A program made the position numbers and the translations under genes. A stretch of DNA of 5,296 nucleotides from NCBI GenBank assembly GCA_021847625.1, contig JAJZQK010000301.1, forward strand, positions 1 through 5,296, in the 5' to 3' direction. The notes under the pieces are model-generated. The model was not told the origin of the DNA and searched no databases. It saw nothing but the letters and a program-made list of their open reading frames with translations. This DNA comes from Chloroflexota bacterium. GTDB lineage: Bacteria; Chloroflexota; FW602-bin22; JAMCYS01. Below are positions 1 through 5,280 of this stretch, in pieces. The stretch's first letter is position 1. Each line of letters starts with the position of its first letter.

Positions 1-1011
1 AGACACATAGTGGTAGGTCTCGAGCAGGTGCATCGCCTCGTACACCGTCAGCAGATTCGTCGCCAAGCCCGGGGCCGCCAGTAGTAGCGTAAAGGGATTG
101 AAGAGCGATAGAAAGCCCAGCGGGAAGAGGAGATGGAGCATGTACGTCACGTTGGAGAGGCCCGGCGCGGGCTCTATTAGTCGCCCCGGGTGACCGAGCA
201 GAAAACCGACTATCTGCAAGGGCGAGCCGCCCATCCCCCCGTAGCGATTCCACAGCCAGCCCTGGCCCTCGTTGTTGAAGGCCGGGATGATCACGTAGGT
301 CGCGGTCAGGAACCACACGCCGGCCCCGGCGATCGTCAGCAGGCCCGGCCGCACGTCGCGCTTGACGGCCAGCATATACAACCCAAACATCGCTATCGTC
401 AGCGGCATGTTCTCCTTGGTCCCCATCGCCAGCGCGGCGAAGACGGCGAAAGGGAGGTACCGGCGCTTCTCCATGAAGTAGAAGCAGAAGAGGAGCAGCG
501 GCGCGGCCAGGGTGAAGGCATGGAAGTCGAACATGTTCGCTGCCTGCAGGCCGGGATAGAGCAAGTAGGCCAAGGCGAAGACCACGGCGGCAACGTTGCT
601 GCGGAGACGGCCGTACGCCAGCCAGGCTACCGGCAGCGCCCCCAGCGCCAGGGCCACGCTCTGCAGGACCAGGAGCACCTTGGGGTTGCTGTACACCCAG
701 TACAACGCCGCCAGGGGAATGAGGATAGGCTCGAAGTGATACCCCAGCTCGCTCGTCGTCACCTGGCGCTCGATGGAGACGCCCAGCAGATGGCCGCGCA
801 GCGTGTTCCAAAGCGCCTGGTCCATGAAGGCCAGGTCGAAGGTGCCCGTCTGGAAGGTGTCGTGCCGCAGCACGGTGACGACGGAGAACAAGCCGGCGTA
901 AGCGATCACCGCCGTCCAGACGGCCACCCGTCGCGCCAGGCTCCAGCGGTCGACGAGCCCGCCGGTGACGCCGACGCTGGTCCGGCCCGTTTGCAGGCCT
1001 ACCCCCATCAT
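1..1011 (-). CDS. DUF2079 family multi-span membrane protein (3' end cut off by window edge)
   Basis: The reverse strand is open from an ATG-ATG pair at 1011-1006 to base 1, giving 337 residues with no stop, so the C-terminus lies outside the window. The protein is strongly hydrophobic: a first membrane span at about residues 29-48, then alternating hydrophobic stretches (about 95-107, 111-133, 139-155 and several more). After span 1 comes a loop with GTFDLAFMDQALWNTLRGH (residues 56-74), then HFEP (92-95) and a span ending near LPVAWLAY; this order is characteristic of DUF2079 predicted membrane proteins, as I recall the family. These resemble GT-C type glycosyltransferases, where an acidic residue in the first outer loop is catalytic; Asp59 would be the candidate here, which is inference. 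The substrate is unknown. GGAGGG lies 5 nt before the first ATG, and an in-frame TAG five codons upstream of it (1026-1024) bounds the start. Family assignment is fairly sure; function is not. Confidence 0.85.
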   Translation of the reverse strand, partial: MMGVGLQTGRTSVGVTGGLVDRWSLARRVAVWTAVIAYAGLFSVVTVLRHDTFQTGTFDLAFMDQALWNTLRGHLLGVSIERQVTTSELGYHFEPILIPLAALYWVYSNPKVLLVLQSVALALGALPVAWLAYGRLRSNVAAVVFALAYLLYPGLQAANMFDFHAFTLAAPLLLFCFYFMEKRRYLPFAVFAALAMGTKENMPLTIAMFGLYMLAVKRDVRPGLLTIAGAGVWFLTATYVIIPAFNNEGQGWLWNRYGGMGGSPLQIVGFLLGHPGRLIEPAPGLSNVTYMLHLLFPLGFLSLFNPFTLLLAAPGLATNLLTVYEAMHLLETYHYVS

Positions 1012-1016
1012 CACTG

Positions 1017-1022
1017 CCCTCC
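1017..1022 (-). promoter_or_regulatory. Ribosome binding site of the DUF2079 gene
   Basis: GGAGGG on the minus strand sits 5 nt before the ATG at 1011 and 8 nt before the second ATG at 1008. Either start is possible; they differ by one residue. Confidence 0.65.
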
Positions 1023-1036
1023 ACTAAGCTGGGGCC

Positions 1037-1042
1037 ATTATA
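1037..1042 (-). promoter_or_regulatory. Candidate -10 box (TATAAT) for the DUF2079 gene
   Basis: A perfect TATAAT is read on the minus strand, 25 nt before the ATG at 1011, preceded by TG. A transcription start about 7 nt downstream would leave a short leader that still contains the GGAGGG site. No good TTGACA lies 16-18 nt upstream, so this would be a -10-driven or activated promoter. Confidence 0.4.
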
Positions 1043-1241
1043 CAGGATCAACCATCGTTAGGCCGTGCTCGGAGCCCTCTTTCCCACCCCCGGACCTGGC
1101 CTCGCGGGCCGTAGCAGGCTGGTTCAGTAAAGGCAGCCCCTGACGTAGAGACGACGTTAAGCATCTCTCGCGGACGGTGGCAGATCGGTTGCTTTGCATT
1201 GACCACCCGTGGGATCGTCTTCACGTCGGCGTAGCCATAGG

Positions 1242-1285
1242 TGCCTAGGGGACCTAGCCCTAATAGGGAATGCCTAGCCTAGCCC
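1242..1285. repeat. CCTAG repeat cluster, candidate operator
   Basis: CCTAG occurs four times in 39 bases (starting at 1244, 1253, 1273 and 1278). It builds two imperfect direct repeats: TGCCTAG...CTAGCCC at 1242-1260 (5-base insert GGGAC) and a compact TGCCTAGCCTAGCCC at 1271-1285. Between them, 1258-1268 is a perfect odd palindrome, CCCTAATAGGG. CTAG is usually rare in bacterial DNA, so the density stands out. Winged-helix OmpR/PhoB regulators bind direct repeats, and such a regulator starts 57 bases downstream, so autoregulation is a reasonable inference. Confidence 0.45.
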
Positions 1286-1293
1286 GAACCGAG

Positions 1294-1301
1294 GATACTA
1301 T
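1294..1301 (+). promoter_or_regulatory. Possible -10 element of the response regulator gene
   Basis: GATACTAT holds two overlapping poor matches to TATAAT (GATACT, TACTAT). No -35 hexamer is visible at the proper distance; instead the compact CCTAG repeat (1271-1285) occupies that place, as the activator site does in PhoB-type promoters. This reading is speculative. Confidence 0.2.
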
Positions 1302-1341
1302 CGATGATGACATAGGGGATGTATGAAACGGTAGGTGAAGA

Positions 1342-2076
1342 ATGGCTAGGGTATTGCTCGCGGCAAATGGCGTCGACGGACTTGATCTCGCTCAGCGGGG
1401 CCTTGTTACGGCGGGCTTCGATCTGCACACGTCGACCGTTGACGATTTTCGGCAGGCCCTGGCCGAATGTGATCCCAACCTGGTCCTGCTCGATCTCGAC
1501 GACGTCGAGCCCCAGGCCTTGGGCATGATCAAGGAACTGCGGGCGCGCAACTACGTTCCCCTGCTGGCCGTCAGCAGCGACGAGAGATGGTTGGTCCCCT
1601 CGCTCAGCGCGGGGGCCGATAATTACCTCGGCAAGCCAATCGATCTCCCTACGCTGATGGCCAAGATGTTCGCCCTGCTGCGCAGGTCGGGCTATCAGAC
1701 CGACACCCCCCAGGTGGTCAGTATGGGAGCGTTGGCGATCAACCTGGACGAACGCCGGGCGACGATGGATGGCAATGCCCTGACTCTGACTCCTACCGAG
1801 TACCGCATACTCTCCACGCTGGCGCGCAACGTGGGGAGGGTCGTCAGCCCCGCCGAGCTGGTGAGCCTGGCGCTGGGATACGAAGAACCGGAGCAGGCCG
1901 CCCGCGACATCGTCAAGGTCCACATCCACAACCTTCGCCGCAAGCTCAAGACGGGCAACAACCTGAACGACCACGTCGTCACGGTGCCCGGCTTCGGTTA
2001 CACCCTGCGCGAGGGCACCGCCGCCGACGCCGTGGCCGCCAGAAGCTACCGTGTGCGGCGGGCGGCGATGGGCTGA
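1342..2076 (+). CDS. OmpR/PhoB-family response regulator with atypical receiver domain
   Basis: A 244-residue DNA-binding regulator. Residues 1-115 form a receiver: the phospho-acceptor candidate is Asp51 (LVLLDLDD), Ser78 sits at the conserved Ser/Thr position, and Lys98 is in YLGKP. The acidic pair that normally follows strand 1 and binds Mg2+ is missing: the sequence reads VLLAANG, with Ala8-Asn9 where Asp/Glu are expected. Residues about 128-223 are a well-kept winged-helix domain: LTPTEYRIL, the recognition-helix segment VKVHIHNLRRKL and the wing motif VPGFGYTL. A basic tail of about 20 residues follows. The ATG is the first possible start, because an in-frame TGA lies at 1336-1338; AGGTG is 4 nt upstream. 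No histidine kinase is adjacent, so this looks like an orphan regulator. It probably works without classical phosphorylation, or with weakened phosphorylation. Targets are unknown, but its own CCTAG-rich upstream region is a candidate. Confidence 0.9.
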   Translation: MARVLLAANGVDGLDLAQRGLVTAGFDLHTSTVDDFRQALAECDPNLVLLDLDDVEPQALGMIKELRARNYVPLLAVSSDERWLVPSLSAGADNYLGKPIDLPTLMAKMFALLRRSGYQTDTPQVVSMGALAINLDERRATMDGNALTLTPTEYRILSTLARNVGRVVSPAELVSLALGYEEPEQAARDIVKVHIHNLRRKLKTGNNLNDHVVTVPGFGYTLREGTAADAVAARSYRVRRAAMG

Positions 2077-2144
2077 GGACGCGCCCCTTTGCACCGGCCG
2101 GGCGCACGGGCTCACCCCTTGCCGCCGCACCACCGCTTTCCTGC

Positions 2145-2936
2145 CTATCGTCGGCGGAAGGGCAGCCGGGGCCAAGCCCAGCGACGGGTCTTACTTGGCT
2201 TCTCGATTGGTGGCAAGGCGAACCGTTCTCCCTTGATGATCGCCGCGGGCGCGGCCGTCACCATTGCCTCAGCGCGTGCCAACCCAACAAGTCGGCTGGC
2301 CTCGGCGACCGCCGCGGAGAGGCCCGGCCCACGGCCCGCCACGCCGTGGCCATCGGAAGCGATGACGTGGGCCAGGGCGGCGAGAACCATCTGGCGGGCA
2401 GCTGCGCGCACCCGGCCGCCGTAAACGCCCGTTAGGCTGCCGGCATTGATCTGCACGAGCATGCCCCGTTCCACCATCGCCGCCAGCCTGGCCACGTCGC
2501 GCTGCAATGGCTCGCAACGCTCCGGATGGGCGACGATGGGCTTGAACCCGCGCACCTGGAGCTCGAAGAGGACGTGCTCGGCGTAGTTGGGGAAGAGAGA
2601 GAAAGGGAACTCCACAAGCACGTAGGGTCCCTCCCTGATCACCGGCAGCTTGCCCGCGGCGGCCAGCACGCCGAGGTCGAGGCTCACAAACACCTCAGCG
2701 CCGAGCAGGACGTCGACGGCAATCCCCTCTTCGTGCAGACGCGAGCGGAGCGTGGCCAGGTCCGACAGAAGACGTCGCCGTTCCGGCCAGTTGGGCTCAC
2801 CGTGATGGGGCGTGGCGACGATCGTCCGCACGCCATCGCGAGCGGCTACACGGGCCATCGCAACCGCCTCCGCAAGGTCGGCGGCCCCGTCGTCGACGCC
2901 CGGCAGAATATGGCAGTGAATGTCTATCATCTCCAT
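2145..2936 (-). CDS. PHP-type tyrosine-protein phosphatase, CpsB/CapC/YwqE family
   Basis: A 263-residue metal-dependent phosphatase of the PHP fold, expected to remove phosphate from tyrosine residues (EC 3.1.3.48), typically those of a BY-kinase that controls export of capsular or extracellular polysaccharide. Family motifs appear in order: DIHCHILPGVDDG (His7, His9, Asp15), ATPHH (His44), GAEV (Glu81), VEFPF (Glu109), AHPER (His137), INAGSLTGVYG, and ASDGH (Asp195, His197). These match the metal ligands known for the family, so it is probably active. Length is close to the usual 240-260; the C-terminus adds a basic Arg/Pro-rich tail (TRRWAWPRLPFRRR). A GTG at 2939 is in frame, but AAAGGGG lies only 2 nt before it and 5 nt before the ATG at 2936, which I therefore prefer. 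It is convergent with the regulator gene (68-base gap). No kinase, chain-length or glycosyltransferase operon is visible nearby, so its partner is unknown. Confidence 0.9.
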   Translation of the reverse strand: MEMIDIHCHILPGVDDGAADLAEAVAMARVAARDGVRTIVATPHHGEPNWPERRRLLSDLATLRSRLHEEGIAVDVLLGAEVFVSLDLGVLAAAGKLPVIREGPYVLVEFPFSLFPNYAEHVLFELQVRGFKPIVAHPERCEPLQRDVARLAAMVERGMLVQINAGSLTGVYGGRVRAAARQMVLAALAHVIASDGHGVAGRGPGLSAAVAEASRLVGLARAEAMVTAAPAAIIKGERFALPPIEKPSKTRRWAWPRLPFRRR

Positions 2937-2941
2937 CACAA

Positions 2942-2948
2942 CCCCTTT
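2942..2948 (-). promoter_or_regulatory. Ribosome binding site that decides the phosphatase start
   Basis: AAAGGGG on the minus strand is followed by 5 nt and then the ATG at 2936. The alternative GTG at 2939 would be only 2 nt away, too close for normal initiation. Confidence 0.6.
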
Positions 2949-3033
2949 CTACCATAGCCAAGCCCTGCTGTAAACGGCCGCTTCAGTCGCCCTTTGACGG
3001 CAAAGCGTTCTCTCCGCCGCCGGCTGCCTCCCC

Positions 3034-3062
3034 TTGACACCCGCGCCACACCCGCATAGACT
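3034..3062 (+). promoter_or_regulatory. Sigma70-type promoter upstream of the MBL-fold hydrolase gene
   Basis: A perfect -35 TTGACA (3034-3039) and a -10 TAGACT (3057-3062, 4 of 6 matches) are separated by exactly 17 bases. Transcription would start near 3069, giving a leader of about 150 nt before the GTG at 3219. It is the best promoter match I found by eye in this window. Confidence 0.5.
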
Positions 3063-3069
3063 TGCCTCG

Positions 3070-3134
3070 GCTGGGTCGGTACAGCGCCGGCCTATCCCAG
3101 CGGTTGCCGGCATCCGTGCCTGCGCGGCCCGCAG
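3070..3134 (+). other. GC-rich leader with small inverted repeats
   Basis: If the upstream promoter is real, this lies in the 5' leader of the hydrolase mRNA. It can fold GCTGGG (3070-3075) with CCCAGC (3096-3101) and CTGCG (3120-3124) with CGCAG (3130-3134). GCCGGC is repeated at 3086-3091 and 3106-3111 and recurs within TGCCGGCCGC at 3147-3156. I recognise no known riboswitch, T-box or leader peptide. Stems this short occur by chance in GC-rich DNA. Confidence 0.2.
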
Positions 3135-3203
3135 ACGGGACAGCCTGCCGGCCGCAAACAAAGCGAGCGTCGATCTACTTGGCTTTTCCGGAATCGCGAC
3201 GGT

Positions 3204-3213
3204 AAGGAGAGGA
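3204..3213 (+). promoter_or_regulatory. Ribosome binding site of the MBL-fold hydrolase gene
   Basis: AAGGAGAGGA precedes the GTG at 3219; AAGGAG ends 9 nt before it and the second AGGA 5 nt before it. This supports the GTG start, because no ATG is in frame nearby. Confidence 0.65.
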
Positions 3214-3218
3214 TCAGC

Positions 3219-4178
3219 GTGCACACGGAATTCAAGTTCCATCCTCAGGTAACGCAGATTGGGGCCTACTGGGGAGAAGGCGGTCACACAGAGCTCTATT
3301 TGTTCGAGGGCGATCAGCTCGCCATCATGGACACGGGCTGCTCAGATACGCCCGAGCGCTACATCGCCCCTGCCCTCGAGGCAATGGACAAGCGGATGGC
3401 GGACATCGACGTCATCATTAACACGCACGGCCACCACGACCACGCGGGCGGCAACGCACCCGTCGTCGACGCTTCCGGGGCCCAGGTGTGGATCTCCGAA
3501 CACGACGCACGAATCGCCGAGGACCCCGACTATCAGTTCGAGCGCTATTTTGCCCAGAACGACACGATGGTCGGCCGCCCGGACCGTCTGGAGGCATCCC
3601 TCGCCAAGATTAGGGAGCAGGCCTATCCAAGCAAGGTCGACCGTCGCTTGAAAGATGGCGACGTTCTGGGCCTGGGGAAAGGCATCAGCCTGCGGGTGAT
3701 TGCCTGCCCTGGGCACACCGAGGGCTCCCTGGCGTTCATGTGGGAGCGCGAGGGAATGCTTTTCACGGGCGACTCGATCCTGGGCGCCGGCAGCCGCGAA
3801 GGCGGAATGCCGCTGATCTATATGCCGGAGCATTACGAGCGGACACTTGATCATCTGGAAGAGCTCGATTTCGGCACGCTGTGCCTGGGCCACCACTACC
3901 GGGCCCTGTCACTGCCCCGGGAGTCGGTGAAGTATGGGGAGCTCGGTAAGGCCTGCATCGGCGCCTGCCGTGAGATCGCCCACATCCTCGCCGAGGCGAT
4001 GCAGCAGGTGCTGGCTCGGGAACCACAGGCGGAGTTCCTCCCGGCGGCCAGGCAGGCGGTGGCCATCATCGACCGGCGCATGCCCTTGCGGCTCGACCCC
4101 GAAACCGGGCTGCCGGCGGCGGGCGGCGTCGCCGCCCTCTATTCCAACTGGCAGCGTTTCCGGGCAAAGCAAGCGTAG
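3219..4178 (+). CDS. MBL-fold metal-dependent hydrolase
   Basis: A 319-residue protein of the metallo-beta-lactamase fold, probably cytoplasmic because no signal peptide or membrane span is seen. The metal-binding motifs are complete and in order: THGHHDHAGG (His70, His72, Asp74, His75), CPGHTEGS (His166), FTGDS (Asp185) and LGHH (His225). MDTG (Asp38) marks the early strand typical of the fold. The spacing and Gly-rich PGHTEGS suit the broad glyoxalase II-like branch, whose members cleave thioesters, lactones, phosphodiesters or other bonds; the substrate cannot be read from the sequence. An insert of about 60 residues (95-155), rich in charged and aromatic residues, separates the first two motifs, and a helical C-terminal region of about 90 residues follows His225; these may shape specificity. 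The GTG start is backed by a strong AAGGAG site. It appears to be transcribed alone, between its own promoter and a strong terminator. Fold: sure. Specific role: unknown. Confidence 0.9.
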   Translation: MHTEFKFHPQVTQIGAYWGEGGHTELYLFEGDQLAIMDTGCSDTPERYIAPALEAMDKRMADIDVIINTHGHHDHAGGNAPVVDASGAQVWISEHDARIAEDPDYQFERYFAQNDTMVGRPDRLEASLAKIREQAYPSKVDRRLKDGDVLGLGKGISLRVIACPGHTEGSLAFMWEREGMLFTGDSILGAGSREGGMPLIYMPEHYERTLDHLEELDFGTLCLGHHYRALSLPRESVKYGELGKACIGACREIAHILAEAMQQVLAREPQAEFLPAARQAVAIIDRRMPLRLDPETGLPAAGGVAALYSNWQRFRAKQA

Positions 4179-4210
4179 TCCGGCCAGCATCCTGGCCACT
4201 CGACCAGTAC

Positions 4211-4250
4211 AGAATCCCTCCAGATGCCCGGCGCGTCTGGAGGGATTCTT
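4211..4250 (+). terminator. Stem-loop terminator after the MBL-fold hydrolase gene
   Basis: AGAATCCCTCCAGA (4211-4224) pairs perfectly over 14 bp with TCTGGAGGGATTCT (4236-4249). The 11-base loop can add three more pairs (one of them G-T), leaving a 5-base loop. It begins 32 bases after the stop codon. The T run after the stem is very short (TT, then GCCG), so termination may be imperfect or aided by other factors. Confidence 0.75.
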
Positions 4251-4278
4251 GCCGTACGCTATCTACAGTGCATAGAGT
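4249..4278 (+). promoter_or_regulatory. Weak candidate promoter of the lipoprotein gene
   Basis: TTGCCG (4249-4254) and TAGAGT (4273-4278) are 18 bases apart, each matching 4 of 6 consensus bases. The predicted start would fall close to the Shine-Dalgarno site, leaving an almost leaderless mRNA, so this call is weak. Read-through from the gene upstream is the alternative. Confidence 0.2.
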
Positions 4279-4283
4279 ACAGC

Positions 4284-4289
4284 AAGGAG
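4284..4289 (+). promoter_or_regulatory. Ribosome binding site that decides the lipoprotein start
   Basis: AAGGAG is followed by 7 nt and then GTG at 4297. The in-frame GTG at 4291 is only 1 nt away and cannot be used with this site. Confidence 0.65.
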
Positions 4290-4296
4290 AGTGGCA

Positions 4297-5100
4297 GTGA
4301 AGATACTGGGCAGTACGTCCATTGGCCCGTTTTCCGCTTGGGCCGGACCAAGGAGAGCCGTCACCGGTGGCCTTATCCTATCTCTAGCCGTGGTCGGAGC
4401 GCTCCTGCTCAGCGGGTGCGACCGCACGGTGACCATCGGCGGACGGGGCCCCGGCCCCTTCGTCAGCGGGTCTGGCAAGGTCGTGACGAAGGACATGAAC
4501 ATCAGCGCCTTCACGAAGGTGGACGTCAGCAACAACTTCAAGGTTCAGATCACCCAGGGCTCGTCCTACAAGGTGACCATCACCACGAACGACAACATGC
4601 TTGACTTTCTGGACGTGCACAAGGACGGGCAGACGCTGGTACTGGCCCTGCAGTCAGGCACCTACAGCAACATCACCCTCCAGGCCAACGTGACGATGCC
4701 CGACCTGCAGGGGCTGCGTCTGCCCGGCGCAACCAACGGTACCGTCGACGGGTTCAAGTCCCAGAGCAACGTCGACATCGAAGTCTCGGGGGCCAGCAAG
4801 CTGACGGTCAACTCGGAGTTCGGGGACGTGAAGATCACCGACTCCGGCGCCAGCCATATTACCGCCACCGGATCCGGCAACGGCTTGAACCTCGACGTCT
4901 CGGGCGCCAGCACGGCCGACCTGCAGGGGTTCGCCGTCAAGGATGCCACGGTCGGGCTCAGCGGAGCGAGCAACGCCACGGTGGACGTGACGGGCAGGCT
5001 AGACGCCAACCTCAGCGGCGCCTCCACGCTCAGCTACACGGGCAGCCCGACCCTGGGCAACGTCAACGTCACCGGCGCCTCGTCGCTGAAGAAGCTCTAA
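4297..5100 (+). CDS. Lipoprotein with GIN/DUF2807-type repeat domain (putative surface adhesin-like)
   Basis: A 267-residue exported protein. Residues 1-41 are a lipoprotein signal: basic n-region (Arg19-Arg20), hydrophobic core 26-38 and lipobox LSGC, with Cys41 the lipidated residue. A Gly/Pro-rich linker leads to GSGKVVTKDMNISAFTKVDV (58-77), the usual entry of the DUF2807 'head GIN' domain, in which 'F..v.v...f.v.i.qg' strands follow. The C-terminal half is a regular repeat: GAT at 144 and GAS at 165, 184, 203, 223, 241 and 260, spaced 18-21 residues, as in a right-handed beta solenoid. Family members are described as putative auto-transporter adhesin heads, but their role is poorly known; binding at the cell surface is inference. 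The GTG at 4297 is chosen over that at 4291 because AAGGAG lies 7 nt upstream of it. The gene lies between two terminators and seems monocistronic. Confidence 0.88.
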   Translation: MKILGSTSIGPFSAWAGPRRAVTGGLILSLAVVGALLLSGCDRTVTIGGRGPGPFVSGSGKVVTKDMNISAFTKVDVSNNFKVQITQGSSYKVTITTNDNMLDFLDVHKDGQTLVLALQSGTYSNITLQANVTMPDLQGLRLPGATNGTVDGFKSQSNVDIEVSGASKLTVNSEFGDVKITDSGASHITATGSGNGLNLDVSGASTADLQGFAVKDATVGLSGASNATVDVTGRLDANLSGASTLSYTGSPTLGNVNVTGASSLKKL

Positions 5101-5122
5101 GGCGACAGGCCGCGCAAACAAT

Positions 5123-5160
5123 AAAGCGGGGAGGATAGCCTCTCATCCTCCCGGCTTTCT
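5123..5160 (+). terminator. Stem-loop terminator after the lipoprotein gene
   Basis: AAAGCGGGGAGGAT (5123-5136) pairs with ATCCTCCCGGCTTT (5145-5158) with one internal G-G mismatch, around an 8-base loop. A's precede the left arm and T's end the right arm, so it could work in both directions. It begins 22 bases after the stop codon. Confidence 0.75.
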
Positions 5161-5211
5161 GCTGCCGACGCTAAATAGTCCGGCGTTATGCTTGCTGCAC
5201 GGCCGGCCGGT

Positions 5212-5241
5212 TCCGTCATTCCCGCGGAAGCGGGAATCCAG
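5212..5241. repeat. Palindromic intergenic repeat, ATTCCCGC-GCGGGAAT type
   Basis: ATTCCCGC (5218-5225) and GCGGGAAT (5230-5237) form a perfect 8-bp stem with a GGAA loop, within the context CGTCATTCCC...GGGAATCCAG. Elements with this core are dispersed in many copies in various bacterial genomes (from memory; for example the Neisseria dRS3 core is similar). Only one copy lies in this window, so repetition here is not shown directly. Confidence 0.55.
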
Positions 5242-5257
5242 CCAGTGCGTGGCCGGA

Positions 5258-5280
5258 GGGCGAACGCCGTTCGCCCCTAC
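5258..5280. repeat. Palindromic intergenic repeat, GGGCGAACG/CGTTCGCCC type
   Basis: GGGCGAACG (5258-5266) and CGTTCGCCC (5268-5276) are perfect inverted arms around a single C, followed by CTAC. Short GC-rich palindromes with GGGCGAACG and TTCGCCCCTAC are, as I recall, frequent between genes in several environmental bacterial genomes. It lies 20 bases after the preceding palindrome. A single copy is seen here. Confidence 0.5.

Larger units (their letters stand above)
1012..1341. other. Divergent intergenic region (330 bases)
   Basis: No convincing gene on either strand. The left end holds the start signals of the leftward membrane-protein gene. The stretch 1050-1230 shows nothing I can name. 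The right part, 1242-1285, holds CCTAG repeats and a palindrome, followed by a possible -10 box and the Shine-Dalgarno site of the regulator gene. Confidence 0.6.

Noticed and set aside
190..1143. Long plus-strand open frame of 317 codons
   Set aside because: It lies antisense to the DUF2079 gene, has low-complexity Gln/Arg/Gly/His-rich composition, no Shine-Dalgarno site and no family motif; it is a GC-driven shadow.
2081..2105. GCGCCC...GGGCGC inverted repeat between the convergent regulator and phosphatase genes
   Set aside because: The stem is only 6 bp with a 13-base loop and no T run; this is expected by chance in GC-rich DNA, so it is not called a terminator.
1279..2175. Long minus-strand open frame of 298 codons
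   Set aside because: It is antisense to the response regulator, whose winged-helix and receiver motifs are clear; the antisense protein resembles no family.
2951..2956. TATGGT as a -10 box for the phosphatase gene
   Set aside because: Transcription would start inside the Shine-Dalgarno site, and no -35 lies at a suitable distance.
2526..2957. Plus-strand open frame opposite the phosphatase
   Set aside because: It is antisense to well-conserved PHP motifs and has no start signals of its own.
2949..3287. Minus-strand open frame of 112 codons across the 2937-3218 gap
   Set aside because: It overlaps the hydrolase start and its ribosome binding site, has Ala/Arg-rich composition and no recognisable domain. 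A real small gene cannot be excluded, but nothing supports one.
3342..3896. Minus-strand open frame opposite the MBL hydrolase
   Set aside because: It is the mirror of the metal-binding motif region; there is no independent evidence of coding.
5201..5208. GGCCGGCC palindrome
   Set aside because: An 8-base GC palindrome is easily explained by composition; there is no repeat partner or motif context.
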